Part shown: positions 26,125 to 34,309 of the stretch, piece by piece
How positions within the stretch are numbered: position 1 is the stretch's first letter
Layout of the letters: the number at the start of each line of letters is the position of its first letter
Source: Paraglaciecola arctica BSs20135
Lineage (GTDB): Bacteria; Pseudomonadota; Gammaproteobacteria; Enterobacterales; Alteromonadaceae
Assembly: GCF_000314995.1 (NCBI RefSeq)
Contig: NZ_BAEO01000051.1
Span: 97,115-161,114 of the forward strand
Direction of reading: 5' to 3'
DNA: 64,000 nt
Program-made: the position numbers and the translations under genes
Notes under the pieces: model-generated
Told to the model about the DNA's origin: nothing
The model's input: the letters and a program-made list of their open reading frames with translations, nothing else
Database searches by the model: none

Positions 26125-26261
26125 TTTAGTGTAAGTGAAAATGGTGATGCAGTTTATTTATAATTGCAGAACTCTGCTGGTGTGAGCTGGTGTCAAAAGA
26201 ACGTAGAAAGGGGAGTCATTGTGAACGAGGCTACAAAAAGAACCTTCATAGAGGAAAAATC

Positions 26262-29174
26262 ATGAGAACCAATATCAAGCGTAAATCGGATGTGTATGCC
26301 GTATCTACTCTATTTAAAAGATCACTAATATGCGCCGCAATCTTTGGCGTCATTGGAACCAGTCATGCTCAGCAAACTCCGAGCGAAACCAATGCTGAGG
26401 CTGAAGAAGTCATAGAAATTCGTGGTATAAGAGCCAGCGCCGCAGAAAACTTAGCCATTAAAAGACTCTCCAACGCGGTAGTTGATGCGATAACGGCTGA
26501 AGACATCGGTAAGTTTCCAGATAAAAACGTCGCAGATTCATTGCAACGTGTACCTGGTGTCGTAATTCAACGTAGCGGTGGTGAAGGTACTTCTGTCAGT
26601 ATTCGTGGTTTATCGTCTGACTTAACTTTTACTCAATTGAACGGTAACTTTATTGCCTCTTCCCCGGGAGCACCTACACGCTCATTTTCCTATGACTTGC
26701 TTCCTTCTAACTTAGTTGGAAAGGTAGAAGTATTCAAATCGGCACAAGCTCGATTAGATGAAGGCGGTGTTGGTGGTACTGTGATAATACACAGTCGCAA
26801 ACCTCTGGATATGGAAAAGAATTCAGGTGCGGTTAATCTTGAATACACCTATGCAGATATCACGGATAAATTCGAACCTCAATTTAGTGGAATTTATTCT
26901 TGGAAGAATGACGATGAAAACTTTGGCATCTTGGTTGGTTATACCAATCAGGCTCGGACCAATCGTACTCAAACCTCAGCCGTCAATATTATTAACCAAA
27001 ATTATCAATATTCTGAAATGAGTAATGGCCAGCCTGTAGAAGGCGGTGCAACAGGTTATTCTCCTCAAAGCTTCAGACAATTGGTATTAGAAGAAGACAG
27101 AGAACGTACTGGTGTGCAATTCACCACTCAGTGGAGACCAACAGAGAACTTGGAACTTGGTTTCAACTATTTTGGCTTTAAATTGGGTTTGGATTCCATC
27201 TTACATCAGCTCGAATACCCAGAATGGCATAACAATGCCAAGTATTGGACCGATGTACATGTCGATGCTGATTCAGAATATGTCACTGGCATTGATTATA
27301 GTGTTGGCGCTGGTGGTACTGAACAAATTGCGCAAATACCCAGAATTAATGGTGAATTTGTTATTGAGGAATCGAAATCAGATACCTTCGATTTCTTTGC
27401 AAATTATGAAGCTGATGATTACAACGTGAAACTTGTCGCTGGCCATACCGAATCTGAAGGTGGCCCTTCCGAAAAATATCGAGCTGCTTATTATTCTGGC
27501 TCAAATGCTCAGCAACAAAACAGCTCTCAGTTTTTTGGTTGGAGTTTTGAAAACCAAAAACTACATACCTATATGGATCCTGAGATGTTTAATAATCTCA
27601 AGGCCGGTATAGGTGGTGAACCAGATCAGGGGGCAACAGATTCAAGTTTTGTAGGTGGTACTCAGGAAGAGGATTATGCTCAGGTAGACGTGGATTGGTT
27701 TGTTGATTGGAACGTCATTGAAAGTTTACATTTTGGTGTTAAGTATCGTAAAGGGGAAATACGCCGCGATACTCGCAATACCTTTTACCTAGATCCTGAT
27801 TTTGATATTGCAGCAGGAGAAGCAAGTCCAGATGGTATCACTCTTGAAGATGATTATTCGCGCAACGATGGCATACCTAACATTTTGGATGTGTTGCCAG
27901 ACAAGCCATTAGGAAATTTGTCTGACGTCATTAACGTGAATGTTTTCCCAGCTGTGGATTGGCACAAGTACCAGGCAGAGCTTAATAAAAACTTTAAACC
28001 TTACACCCGTTTCGAACCGGATTATGTGTACGAAGTTGAAGAAGAAATTTTTGCAGCATACGGTCAAGCCGATTACAAATGGAAAGATCTGCGCGGTAAT
28101 TTCGGTTTGCGAGTCATTCGTACAACAACTACTAGTACTGCGAGCGACAGGTTTGAATATAGGTTAGATCGTACCGATGCTGATGGTTTCGATATTCCAA
28201 ACGACACAGCTATCCAAAAAGATATTCTGATTATCCCTAAAAGTGAAGAGAAGACTGAGGTGTTACCTAGCTTTAATATAGCTTGGGATTTCAATGATAA
28301 TTGGGTCTTCAGGGGAGCGGCTGCAAAAGTTATCGCTCGTCCTAGTTACGACGATTTAGGTCGATTCCAAACATTGACTTACCGCTCTGCTGAATGGGCC
28401 GCTGATTCAAGTTCTCGTGATGACTTCAATCCGGAAACTGATAGTGAAGGATGGTCAGGAAGTGGCGGTAACTCCTCTCTTGAACCATTTGAGGCTATCC
28501 AGTTTGATCTCTCTGCTGAGTATTATTACGGTGAAGGTTCAGGTGCCAGTATTGCGTTTTTCCACAAAGACGTAGATAACTTTGTGGTTCCATTAGTTTT
28601 AGCTGTGCAACGTAACGTACCAGGGCAATCTTTCACTGTTAATGGACAGACAATTAACGTTGGTGGAGACATAGCCGTTAGAAATTTCTCTACTTCTGCT
28701 AATGGTACCAATGCCACTTCTAAAGGGGTGGAATATGCATTCCAACACTTCTTTGATAACGGTTTTGGCATCTATGGGAACTACACCCGCAATCTTACCA
28801 ATCAAGCCGATGTTTCTATTGATGGTGCCAAGGTTGGAGAGTCGCCACTTACAGGTAGTTCAGACTACCAAGGAAACTTTTCAGTCTTTTATGAAAACGA
28901 CTTGTTTAGTGTACGTGCGTCGTATAACGAACGTGGCCCAACTATTGGTGGCTTAGTGACCTCTTGGGATCTTAACTACTATACCGATACTTATGAACAG
29001 ATTGACATAAACGGCAGCTACAACATTACTGAAGACTTAGTGTTATCAGCTTCTGTTATCAATCTGACCGAATCGGAAAGTTACACTCATTTAGGTAATG
29101 ATACCAAAAACAGATTTATTTCAAATAGTTACAGTGGGCGCCGCATCTACGCTGGCATTAATTACAGATTCTAA
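26262..29174 (+). CDS. TonB-dependent outer-membrane receptor of the N-glycan locus
   Basis: Translation from the ATG at 26262 (after GAGGAAAAAT) gives about 970 residues; a longer frame extends upstream to 26190 but its start lacks a good site. It has a signal peptide ending near SHAQ and a TonB-box-like EEVIEIRGIR. The plug has DIGKFPDKNVADSLQRVPGV and SIRGLSSDLTF, followed by a 22-strand barrel ending in the aromatic GINYRF. Receptors of this class import oligosaccharides. The two LacI operators upstream and the lipoprotein gene downstream tie it to the N-glycan genes. No SusD homologue is present. Confidence 0.93.
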   Translation: MRTNIKRKSDVYAVSTLFKRSLICAAIFGVIGTSHAQQTPSETNAEAEEVIEIRGIRASAAENLAIKRLSNAVVDAITAEDIGKFPDKNVADSLQRVPGVVIQRSGGEGTSVSIRGLSSDLTFTQLNGNFIASSPGAPTRSFSYDLLPSNLVGKVEVFKSAQARLDEGGVGGTVIIHSRKPLDMEKNSGAVNLEYTYADITDKFEPQFSGIYSWKNDDENFGILVGYTNQARTNRTQTSAVNIINQNYQYSEMSNGQPVEGGATGYSPQSFRQLVLEEDRERTGVQFTTQWRPTENLELGFNYFGFKLGLDSILHQLEYPEWHNNAKYWTDVHVDADSEYVTGIDYSVGAGGTEQIAQIPRINGEFVIEESKSDTFDFFANYEADDYNVKLVAGHTESEGGPSEKYRAAYYSGSNAQQQNSSQFFGWSFENQKLHTYMDPEMFNNLKAGIGGEPDQGATDSSFVGGTQEEDYAQVDVDWFVDWNVIESLHFGVKYRKGEIRRDTRNTFYLDPDFDIAAGEASPDGITLEDDYSRNDGIPNILDVLPDKPLGNLSDVINVNVFPAVDWHKYQAELNKNFKPYTRFEPDYVYEVEEEIFAAYGQADYKWKDLRGNFGLRVIRTTTTSTASDRFEYRLDRTDADGFDIPNDTAIQKDILIIPKSEEKTEVLPSFNIAWDFNDNWVFRGAAAKVIARPSYDDLGRFQTLTYRSAEWAADSSSRDDFNPETDSEGWSGSGGNSSLEPFEAIQFDLSAEYYYGEGSGASIAFFHKDVDNFVVPLVLAVQRNVPGQSFTVNGQTINVGGDIAVRNFSTSANGTNATSKGVEYAFQHFFDNGFGIYGNYTRNLTNQADVSIDGAKVGESPLTGSSDYQGNFSVFYENDLFSVRASYNERGPTIGGLVTSWDLNYYTDTYEQIDINGSYNITEDLVLSASVINLTESESYTHLGNDTKNRFISNSYSGRRIYAGINYRF

Positions 29175-29188
29175 GAACTTAGCGGTGT

Positions 29189-29212
29189 GCCAAAGATTCA
29201 GCGGTCTTTGGC
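29189..29212 (+). terminator. Intercistronic hairpin between receptor and lipoprotein
   Basis: GCCAAAGA at 29189-29196 pairs with TCTTTGGC at 29205-29212 around an eight-base loop. It has no T-run after it, so it may be an RNA-processing or attenuation structure that separates expression of the abundant receptor from the following gene, and not a full terminator. Confidence 0.45.
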
Positions 29213-29227
29213 GTCCTATAAAACAGA

Positions 29228-32194
29228 TTGGATAGAGGAATAACAATGAAAAAACTCAAAATCAACAAAACGTCAACCGCTTTGCTGTTGTCAATCAGCA
29301 CGTTATTCGGTTGCAGTGCAGATGATCCCGTCGCCACTGATATACCAGAGCGTGCAGCGATTAATAAAGTGACATCGGCTGATATTACTGGAAGCGCTAT
29401 AAAAGGCACTTTGAGTAATGGGGTTGTCAGTTTGCAACAGATGAATGGTGCGGATATTAGTATCTTGTCCACAAATCAAACCGATGCAGACGGAGCCGTT
29501 AATCTGGAAGTGCAGGCCAATGCTGGGTTTGGCATAGACAGTATGTTTAAAGTCACGGTAACTGCAGCCAGCGATACACAAATGATGTGTGATGCTATTA
29601 CTTGTGCCAGCGTTGGCATGGGTGAAGTATTAAGTGGCAGCCCTTTGACTGGTTCCAACTTGACCACTTTGACCTATGTCAATGTGCCACTTTACAGCCA
29701 AGCAGACGGTACCGCAGATGCGACTTTTAATGCCAATGCATTAACTACCATAGCGACATCTTTGATTGAACAGGCCGTGACCGAAGGTCGAAACGTTGCT
29801 GTAAGACAGCTTTATGAGCTGGCGTTAGAAGAGTATTCTGCAACAACATTAAAAGCCCTTGGAGTATTCTCTCCAGGAACGAATGTCTATCAAACTCAAA
29901 TGATCAGTGCTGAATCTTACCAAAACTTCGTAGTAGGTGAGGATTGCCAAATGGTGTCATCTGTCGATGAGGACGGTAATCCAATAGTCGATGAAGACGG
30001 TAATCCAATAGTCGATGAGGATGGTAATCCAATAGTTGATGAGGAAGGTAATCCTATTGATGTCGAAGCGTGTACAGACGTCTTGGCAGATAATGATTTG
30101 ATTAAACTTTCACTGGCCAATGCAGCTTTTGCGAACATTAGTGAATTTGAAGGTTTTAACGCTCTATACAGCGAAACTGCATCACGTATTCAAGCTGCAA
30201 TTGCTGGCGATGCATTTGCCCTTGCACCTATACGTGAACGTTTATTGGCGTCAGTAAAAGCTGTGCCATTTTTGGCAGAGTTGGGTTTAACAGCAGAGCA
30301 AGTTATTGATGTTGAATTAACTTTCCTTGACGACGTTTCAAGTGGTGGCCCTGTGCAAGAAGTCACTACAGCTGAAAACATCGCAACTGCTATTATCACC
30401 GCTCGTAACAGAATTGGTGATGGTGAAATTGAAACTAAGGCGTTTGATGGCGATCTTGAGACCAAGTGGCTTGATCACAATGATTGGGCTGGAGCACCAA
30501 CCATTGAAGATCCATCTTGGGTGCAAGTTCAGTTTGCAGAAGCACATGCCGTTAGCAGTCTATTTATTACCAGTGCTAATGACGCCGATGGCCGCGATCC
30601 AGAGAACTTTAATCTGGCGGCTTCTAACGATGGTGTAAACTGGGTAACTCTAGCGAGCTTCCTAGGTGAGTCATTCGATGAACGTCTGCAACGTAAAGAG
30701 TTTAGGTTCAACAATGGTATTGAGTATTCTTATTACCGCTTGAATATCACCAAAAATAAGGGTGATGACACGCTAATGCAAATAGCCGAAATTCAACTTG
30801 TTGGTCCTGTCTATGCCAGTGTAGATCATACCAAGCCAGTTGGAACAGGCGTGATTACTGCTCGCAACTTCATTGGTGATGGTGAAGCACCTACTATGGC
30901 ATTTGACGGTGACCTCGAAACCAAGTGGCTTGATCATAACGATTGGTCAGGTGCACCAACGGTTGAAGATCCTTCTTGGGTGCAAATTGACTTTCCAGCA
31001 GCTGTAGCGGTTAACTCTCTGGGTATTACTAGTGCCAACGACGCTGACGGTCGGGATCCTGAAAACTTTACTCTTGTAGGTTCAAATGATGCTGGCGTAA
31101 CTTGGACAGTCTTAGGTGAATGGTTAGGCGAATCTTTTGACGAACGTTTTGAGCGCAAGTTGTTTAGTGTTGATAACATCTTAGCATTTGAAACTTATCG
31201 CTTAAATATCACCAAAAACAAAGGTGATGATACTTTAATGCAAGTAGCTGAAATTGAGTTCATAGGTCCTATTTTAGCGGGTTTAAATCATGGAAGAACA
31301 GACGGCGCAATTATCACTGCTCGTAACCGTATCGGTGATGGCGAAGTAGAAACTAAGGCATTTGATGGAGATATTGAGACCAAGTGGCTTGATCACAACG
31401 ATTGGTCAGGTGCACCAACAGTTGAAGATCCATCATGGGTACAAGTACAACTTCCTGCTGCGGCAACAGTTAACAAACTAGGTATTGTCAGTGCCAATGA
31501 CGGACCCGGTCGAGATCCTGAAAATTTTGATTTGCTTGCTTCAAATGACGGTGAAAACTGGATAGTGCTCAATAGCTGGATAGGTGAAAGCTTTGACGAA
31601 CGTTTTGAACGTAAACAGTATAGTTTTGGCAATGACCTAGGCTTTAGTTTCTACCGTTTGAATATCACTAAAAACAAAGGTGATGACACTTTAATGCAAG
31701 TGGCAGAAATTGAATTGTTAGGTCCGCAGTACTCGTCTGTTGATCATTCATCTGCTGCTGATGCCGTCATAACTGCCCGTAATCGTATTGGTGATGGTGA
31801 ATTAGAAACTAAGGCATTTGATGGAGATGTTGAGACTAAGTGGCTTGATCATAACGATTGGGCAGGCGCACCAACAGCAGAAGACCCTTCTTGGGTACAG
31901 GTTGATTTTAGCAATGCAAGGATAGTCACTAGTATTGCTATTACCAGTGCCAACGATGCTGATGGTCGTGATCCTGAAAACTTCAACTTAGTTGGTTCAA
32001 ATGATGGTGGTGTGACTTGGCAGCCCATCGCTAGCTGGATAGGCGAGTCCTTTGATAATCGTTTTGAGCGCAAGTTGTTCGAAATGGGTAATGGGTTTGC
32101 CTATATGAGCTATCGTTTAAACATTACCAAAAACAAAGGCGATGATACTTTGATGCAAATCGCCGAAATTGAACTTATTGGCCCTGAGCTTTAA
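29228..32194 (+). CDS. Surface lipoprotein with four tandem F5/8 type C domains
   Basis: A 988-residue lipoprotein (the ATG at 29246 begins MKKLKINKTS; lipobox STLFGC). Residues about 30-230 are an N-terminal domain with GSAIKGTLSNGVVSL. There follows an acidic linker made of four VDE(D/E)GNPI repeats (DNA 29963-30058). The rest is four discoidin-like repeats of 152-153 residues (spacing 459, 459 and 456 bp). Each carries TKWLDHNDW, SWVQV or similar, SANDADGRDPENF or similar, and ITKNKGDDTLMQ. F5/8C domains bind terminal sugars. Its place after the receptor suggests a glycan-capture partner substituting for SusD. It is not an enzyme by sequence. Confidence 0.85.
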   Translation: MDRGITMKKLKINKTSTALLLSISTLFGCSADDPVATDIPERAAINKVTSADITGSAIKGTLSNGVVSLQQMNGADISILSTNQTDADGAVNLEVQANAGFGIDSMFKVTVTAASDTQMMCDAITCASVGMGEVLSGSPLTGSNLTTLTYVNVPLYSQADGTADATFNANALTTIATSLIEQAVTEGRNVAVRQLYELALEEYSATTLKALGVFSPGTNVYQTQMISAESYQNFVVGEDCQMVSSVDEDGNPIVDEDGNPIVDEDGNPIVDEEGNPIDVEACTDVLADNDLIKLSLANAAFANISEFEGFNALYSETASRIQAAIAGDAFALAPIRERLLASVKAVPFLAELGLTAEQVIDVELTFLDDVSSGGPVQEVTTAENIATAIITARNRIGDGEIETKAFDGDLETKWLDHNDWAGAPTIEDPSWVQVQFAEAHAVSSLFITSANDADGRDPENFNLAASNDGVNWVTLASFLGESFDERLQRKEFRFNNGIEYSYYRLNITKNKGDDTLMQIAEIQLVGPVYASVDHTKPVGTGVITARNFIGDGEAPTMAFDGDLETKWLDHNDWSGAPTVEDPSWVQIDFPAAVAVNSLGITSANDADGRDPENFTLVGSNDAGVTWTVLGEWLGESFDERFERKLFSVDNILAFETYRLNITKNKGDDTLMQVAEIEFIGPILAGLNHGRTDGAIITARNRIGDGEVETKAFDGDIETKWLDHNDWSGAPTVEDPSWVQVQLPAAATVNKLGIVSANDGPGRDPENFDLLASNDGENWIVLNSWIGESFDERFERKQYSFGNDLGFSFYRLNITKNKGDDTLMQVAEIELLGPQYSSVDHSSAADAVITARNRIGDGELETKAFDGDVETKWLDHNDWAGAPTAEDPSWVQVDFSNARIVTSIAITSANDADGRDPENFNLVGSNDGGVTWQPIASWIGESFDNRFERKLFEMGNGFAYMSYRLNITKNKGDDTLMQIAEIELIGPEL
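29963..30058 (+). repeat. Four tandem 24-bp repeats in the lipoprotein linker
   Basis: Units at 29963-29986, 29987-30010, 30011-30034 and 30035-30058 read GTCGATGAGGACGGTAATCC-type sequence with up to a few changes. They encode VDEDGNPI three times and then VDEEGNPI. The last unit is the most diverged. The number of units could vary by slippage and would change linker length. Confidence 0.9.
30390..32190 (+). repeat. Four tandem ~459-bp repeats encoding the F5/8C domains
   Basis: The conserved codons for TKWLDHNDW fall at about 30462, 30921, 31380 and 31836, giving spacings of 459, 459 and 456 bp. The repeats share long stretches of near-identical DNA around this motif and around the ITKNKGDDTLMQ segment. 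This implies recent duplication or gene-conversion among units. Confidence 0.85.
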
Positions 32195-32227
32195 GTAACT
32201 AGAGGATTAACACCTCTTTATTAATTG

Positions 32228-32261
32228 GCTGTCGGCTCATAGAGTCGGCAGCTAGTTTTTT
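32228..32261 (+). terminator. Rho-independent terminator after the lipoprotein
   Basis: GCTGTCGGCTC at 32228-32238 pairs with GAGTCGGCAGC at 32242-32252 (11 bp, two G-U pairs, ATA loop). A TTTTTT run follows at 32256-32261. It ends the receptor-lipoprotein transcript and separates it from the next operon. Confidence 0.88.
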
Positions 32262-32403
32262 CGTGTATTTTCTAAATCATAATAACTTGAGTAGGGGATT
32301 AAGAATTCCACATGTTTTTTATAGGCCAATACCAGAATTAGTTCAGTGATAAAAACCAACTAATCTGCTCAAATGATAGAAAATAGACCAAAAGATTAAC
32401 CTA

Positions 32404-33333
32404 ATGACGGATGAAGCAATTCCTTTGAAACACACCACCACAGATACAGACTCCAACTCGCCCAAGCCTACTTATTTGGTCGGTATAGATGGAGGTGGAA
32501 CAAAATGTAGAGCCAATATTTACAATACAGATAAACAATTACTTGGAACTGGGGTAAGTGGTTCTGCTAATCCCGTTAATGGCCTTGAACAAACAAAAAC
32601 CTCCATTAACAATGCTATTGCTCAGGCTATCGAGCATGCAAAGATTAAGTGTCAGCCTAGCCAATTAATTGTTGGTGCTGGATTAGCCGGGTTACATCTT
32701 CCTGCAATGCAAGAAAGTATGGGGCAGTGGCAGCATCCATTCAAATTCCTACATTTTACTACTGATATACACGCTGCTGTATTAGGTGCGCACCAGCAAA
32801 AAAATGGCGCAGTTATCATTTTAGGTACTGGCTTTAGTGCACTTGCTATGGTCGATGGTAAACAAATGTCTATTGGTGGTTATGGTTTTCCTATCAATGC
32901 CACATGTAGTGGTAGTTGGTTTGGACTGGAAGCCATAAAGGCAGTACTTCTAGATAAAGATCAAGTAGGGCCATATACATCCATGACCCAAGCTGTATTT
33001 GCTGCAGAGGATGTCATTGCACTGGCTACTCGTCTCAATAATGCCCAGTCTTTTGAATTCGCTAAGTTTGCACCTTTAGTCTTCAGTCATGCAGATAATG
33101 GCGATGAACTCGCTATTAGTTTGATTAAGCAAGGTGCTGATTTTATTAATAGTGTCATTAGACGCTTTCTTGCAGGAGGGGTGCATTCAATTGCCTTTGT
33201 TGGCGGAGTCGCACCACAGATCCAAAAATGGCTTGACCCTGAATTAAGACTGCATGTAGTCGAACCCAAATTTTCACCGGAATACGGTGCAATGTTATTA
33301 GCACAACAACAAATGGCGGTAATCAATGGCTAA
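32404..33333 (+). CDS. BadF/BadG-family N-acetylglucosamine kinase
   Basis: A 309-residue ASKHA kinase. The phosphate-1 motif is YLVGIDGGGTKCRANIYN at residues about 23-40. It also has the ADVGAH-type segment TDIHAAVLGAHQ and the second phosphate motif GAVIILGTGFSALAM, and ends with EYGAMLLA. The BcrAD/BadF family includes NagK-like enzymes that turn GlcNAc into GlcNAc-6-P. In context its substrate is the GlcNAc freed by glycosylasparaginase or by beta-mannosidase from Man-GlcNAc. It overlaps the glycosylasparaginase gene by eight bases and is the first gene of the second operon. Confidence 0.85.
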   Translation: MTDEAIPLKHTTTDTDSNSPKPTYLVGIDGGGTKCRANIYNTDKQLLGTGVSGSANPVNGLEQTKTSINNAIAQAIEHAKIKCQPSQLIVGAGLAGLHLPAMQESMGQWQHPFKFLHFTTDIHAAVLGAHQQKNGAVIILGTGFSALAMVDGKQMSIGGYGFPINATCSGSWFGLEAIKAVLLDKDQVGPYTSMTQAVFAAEDVIALATRLNNAQSFEFAKFAPLVFSHADNGDELAISLIKQGADFINSVIRRFLAGGVHSIAFVGGVAPQIQKWLDPELRLHVVEPKFSPEYGAMLLAQQQMAVING

Positions 33334-34309
33334 CAGAAGAGATTTTTTAAAATTATCTGCCATAGGCAGTGCATTGGGATTGGTATTTTCAAATATCAGT
33401 TCCGTTTCGGCTAAAAACATCAAAAAGCCCCAGAAACCTATAGTGGTATCCACTTGGCAGCACGGCTTAGCCGCTAATGAAGCAGCATGGCAAGTATTAA
33501 CTAACAACGGTCGTGCGATTGATGCTGTAGAAACTGGGGTGCGCATTCCTGAAGCTGATCCTAAAGTGAGAACAGTCGGCTTAGGTGGTTATCCAGATAG
33601 CAGCGGTAAAGTCACATTAGACGCCTGCATCATGGATGAAAATATGAACTGTGGCTCGGTGGCTTATTTACAGAACATTAAACACCCAATTTCAGTTGCC
33701 CGAAAAGTCATGGATGATACTCCTCATGTCATGCTGGTAGGTGAAGGTGCGCAACAATTTGCCAAACAACAGGGTTTTATTGAAGAAAACTTACTCACCG
33801 AAGAATCTAAGTTAGATTGGCAAAATTGGCTGAGTTCAGGCCAGGCAAAAAAACTCATTAATATCGAAAATCACGACACTATAGGCATGTTGGCTTTGGA
33901 TAACAAAGGCAATTTATCTGGTGCTTGTACTACTAGTGGTGCTGCATACAAGTTGCCTGGTCGGGTAGGCGACTCGCCAATAATAGGTGCAGGTTTGTAT
34001 GTAGACAATGAAGTGGGCGCGGCTACTGCCACAGGTATGGGTGAGCTGATGATGAAAACCGTAGGTTGCCATCTAGTGGTAGAACTTATGCGTCAAGGTG
34101 CGTCCCCACAAGAAGCGTGCAGACAAGCAGTGCAACGTATCGCTAACAAATTGGATGATTTTGAGCAATTCCAAGTTGGCTTTTTGGCTTTGAATAAACA
34201 AGGAGAATACGGTGCGTTTTGTATCCAGTCTGGTTTTAATTATGCAGTGCGGGATGCGCAAGGTGAACAATTAATCGATGCAAAAAATTTGTTGGAAAAC
34301 AAAGCATGA
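33326..34309 (+). CDS. Glycosylasparaginase (Asn-GlcNAc amidase), Tat-exported
   Basis: A 327-residue N-terminal-nucleophile hydrolase. The start MANRRDFLKLSAIGSALG is a twin-arginine signal. The autocatalytic cleavage site is HDTIGMLALD, with the nucleophile Thr185, and GACTTSGAAYKLPGRVGDSP and GATATGMGE follow in the beta subunit. It cleaves GlcNAc-beta-Asn to GlcNAc and Asp. Being periplasmic, it likely acts on GlcNAc-Asn or short glycopeptides left after GH85 and proteases. Its four-base overlap with GH85 (ATGA) couples the two steps. Confidence 0.92.
   Translation: MANRRDFLKLSAIGSALGLVFSNISSVSAKNIKKPQKPIVVSTWQHGLAANEAAWQVLTNNGRAIDAVETGVRIPEADPKVRTVGLGGYPDSSGKVTLDACIMDENMNCGSVAYLQNIKHPISVARKVMDDTPHVMLVGEGAQQFAKQQGFIEENLLTEESKLDWQNWLSSGQAKKLINIENHDTIGMLALDNKGNLSGACTTSGAAYKLPGRVGDSPIIGAGLYVDNEVGAATATGMGELMMKTVGCHLVVELMRQGASPQEACRQAVQRIANKLDDFEQFQVGFLALNKQGEYGAFCIQSGFNYAVRDAQGEQLIDAKNLLENKA

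Larger units (their letters stand above)
25655..26261. promoter_or_regulatory. Control region of the TonB receptor with two LacI operators
   Basis: The 607-bp region contains operators at 26012-26025 and 26111-26124, 99 bp apart start to start, which would place them near the same face of the helix and allow looping. The A/T-rich stretch between them (runs of AATAAATATAAATAATAAG type) likely holds the promoter. The left 350 bp contains no recognised feature. The receptor ATG at 26262 has GAGGAAAAAT just upstream. Confidence 0.6.

Noticed and set aside
26190..26261. Upstream start for the first TonB receptor
   Set aside because: The added residues would precede the signal peptide and the ribosome site supports 26262.
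29963..30058. 24-bp tandem repeats as a CRISPR array
   Set aside because: Units are directly adjacent with no spacers and are coding.
30190..30465. Open frames opposite the F5/8C domains that recur in each repeat
   Set aside because: They recur only because the sense repeats are similar; they have no ribosome site and are low-complexity.
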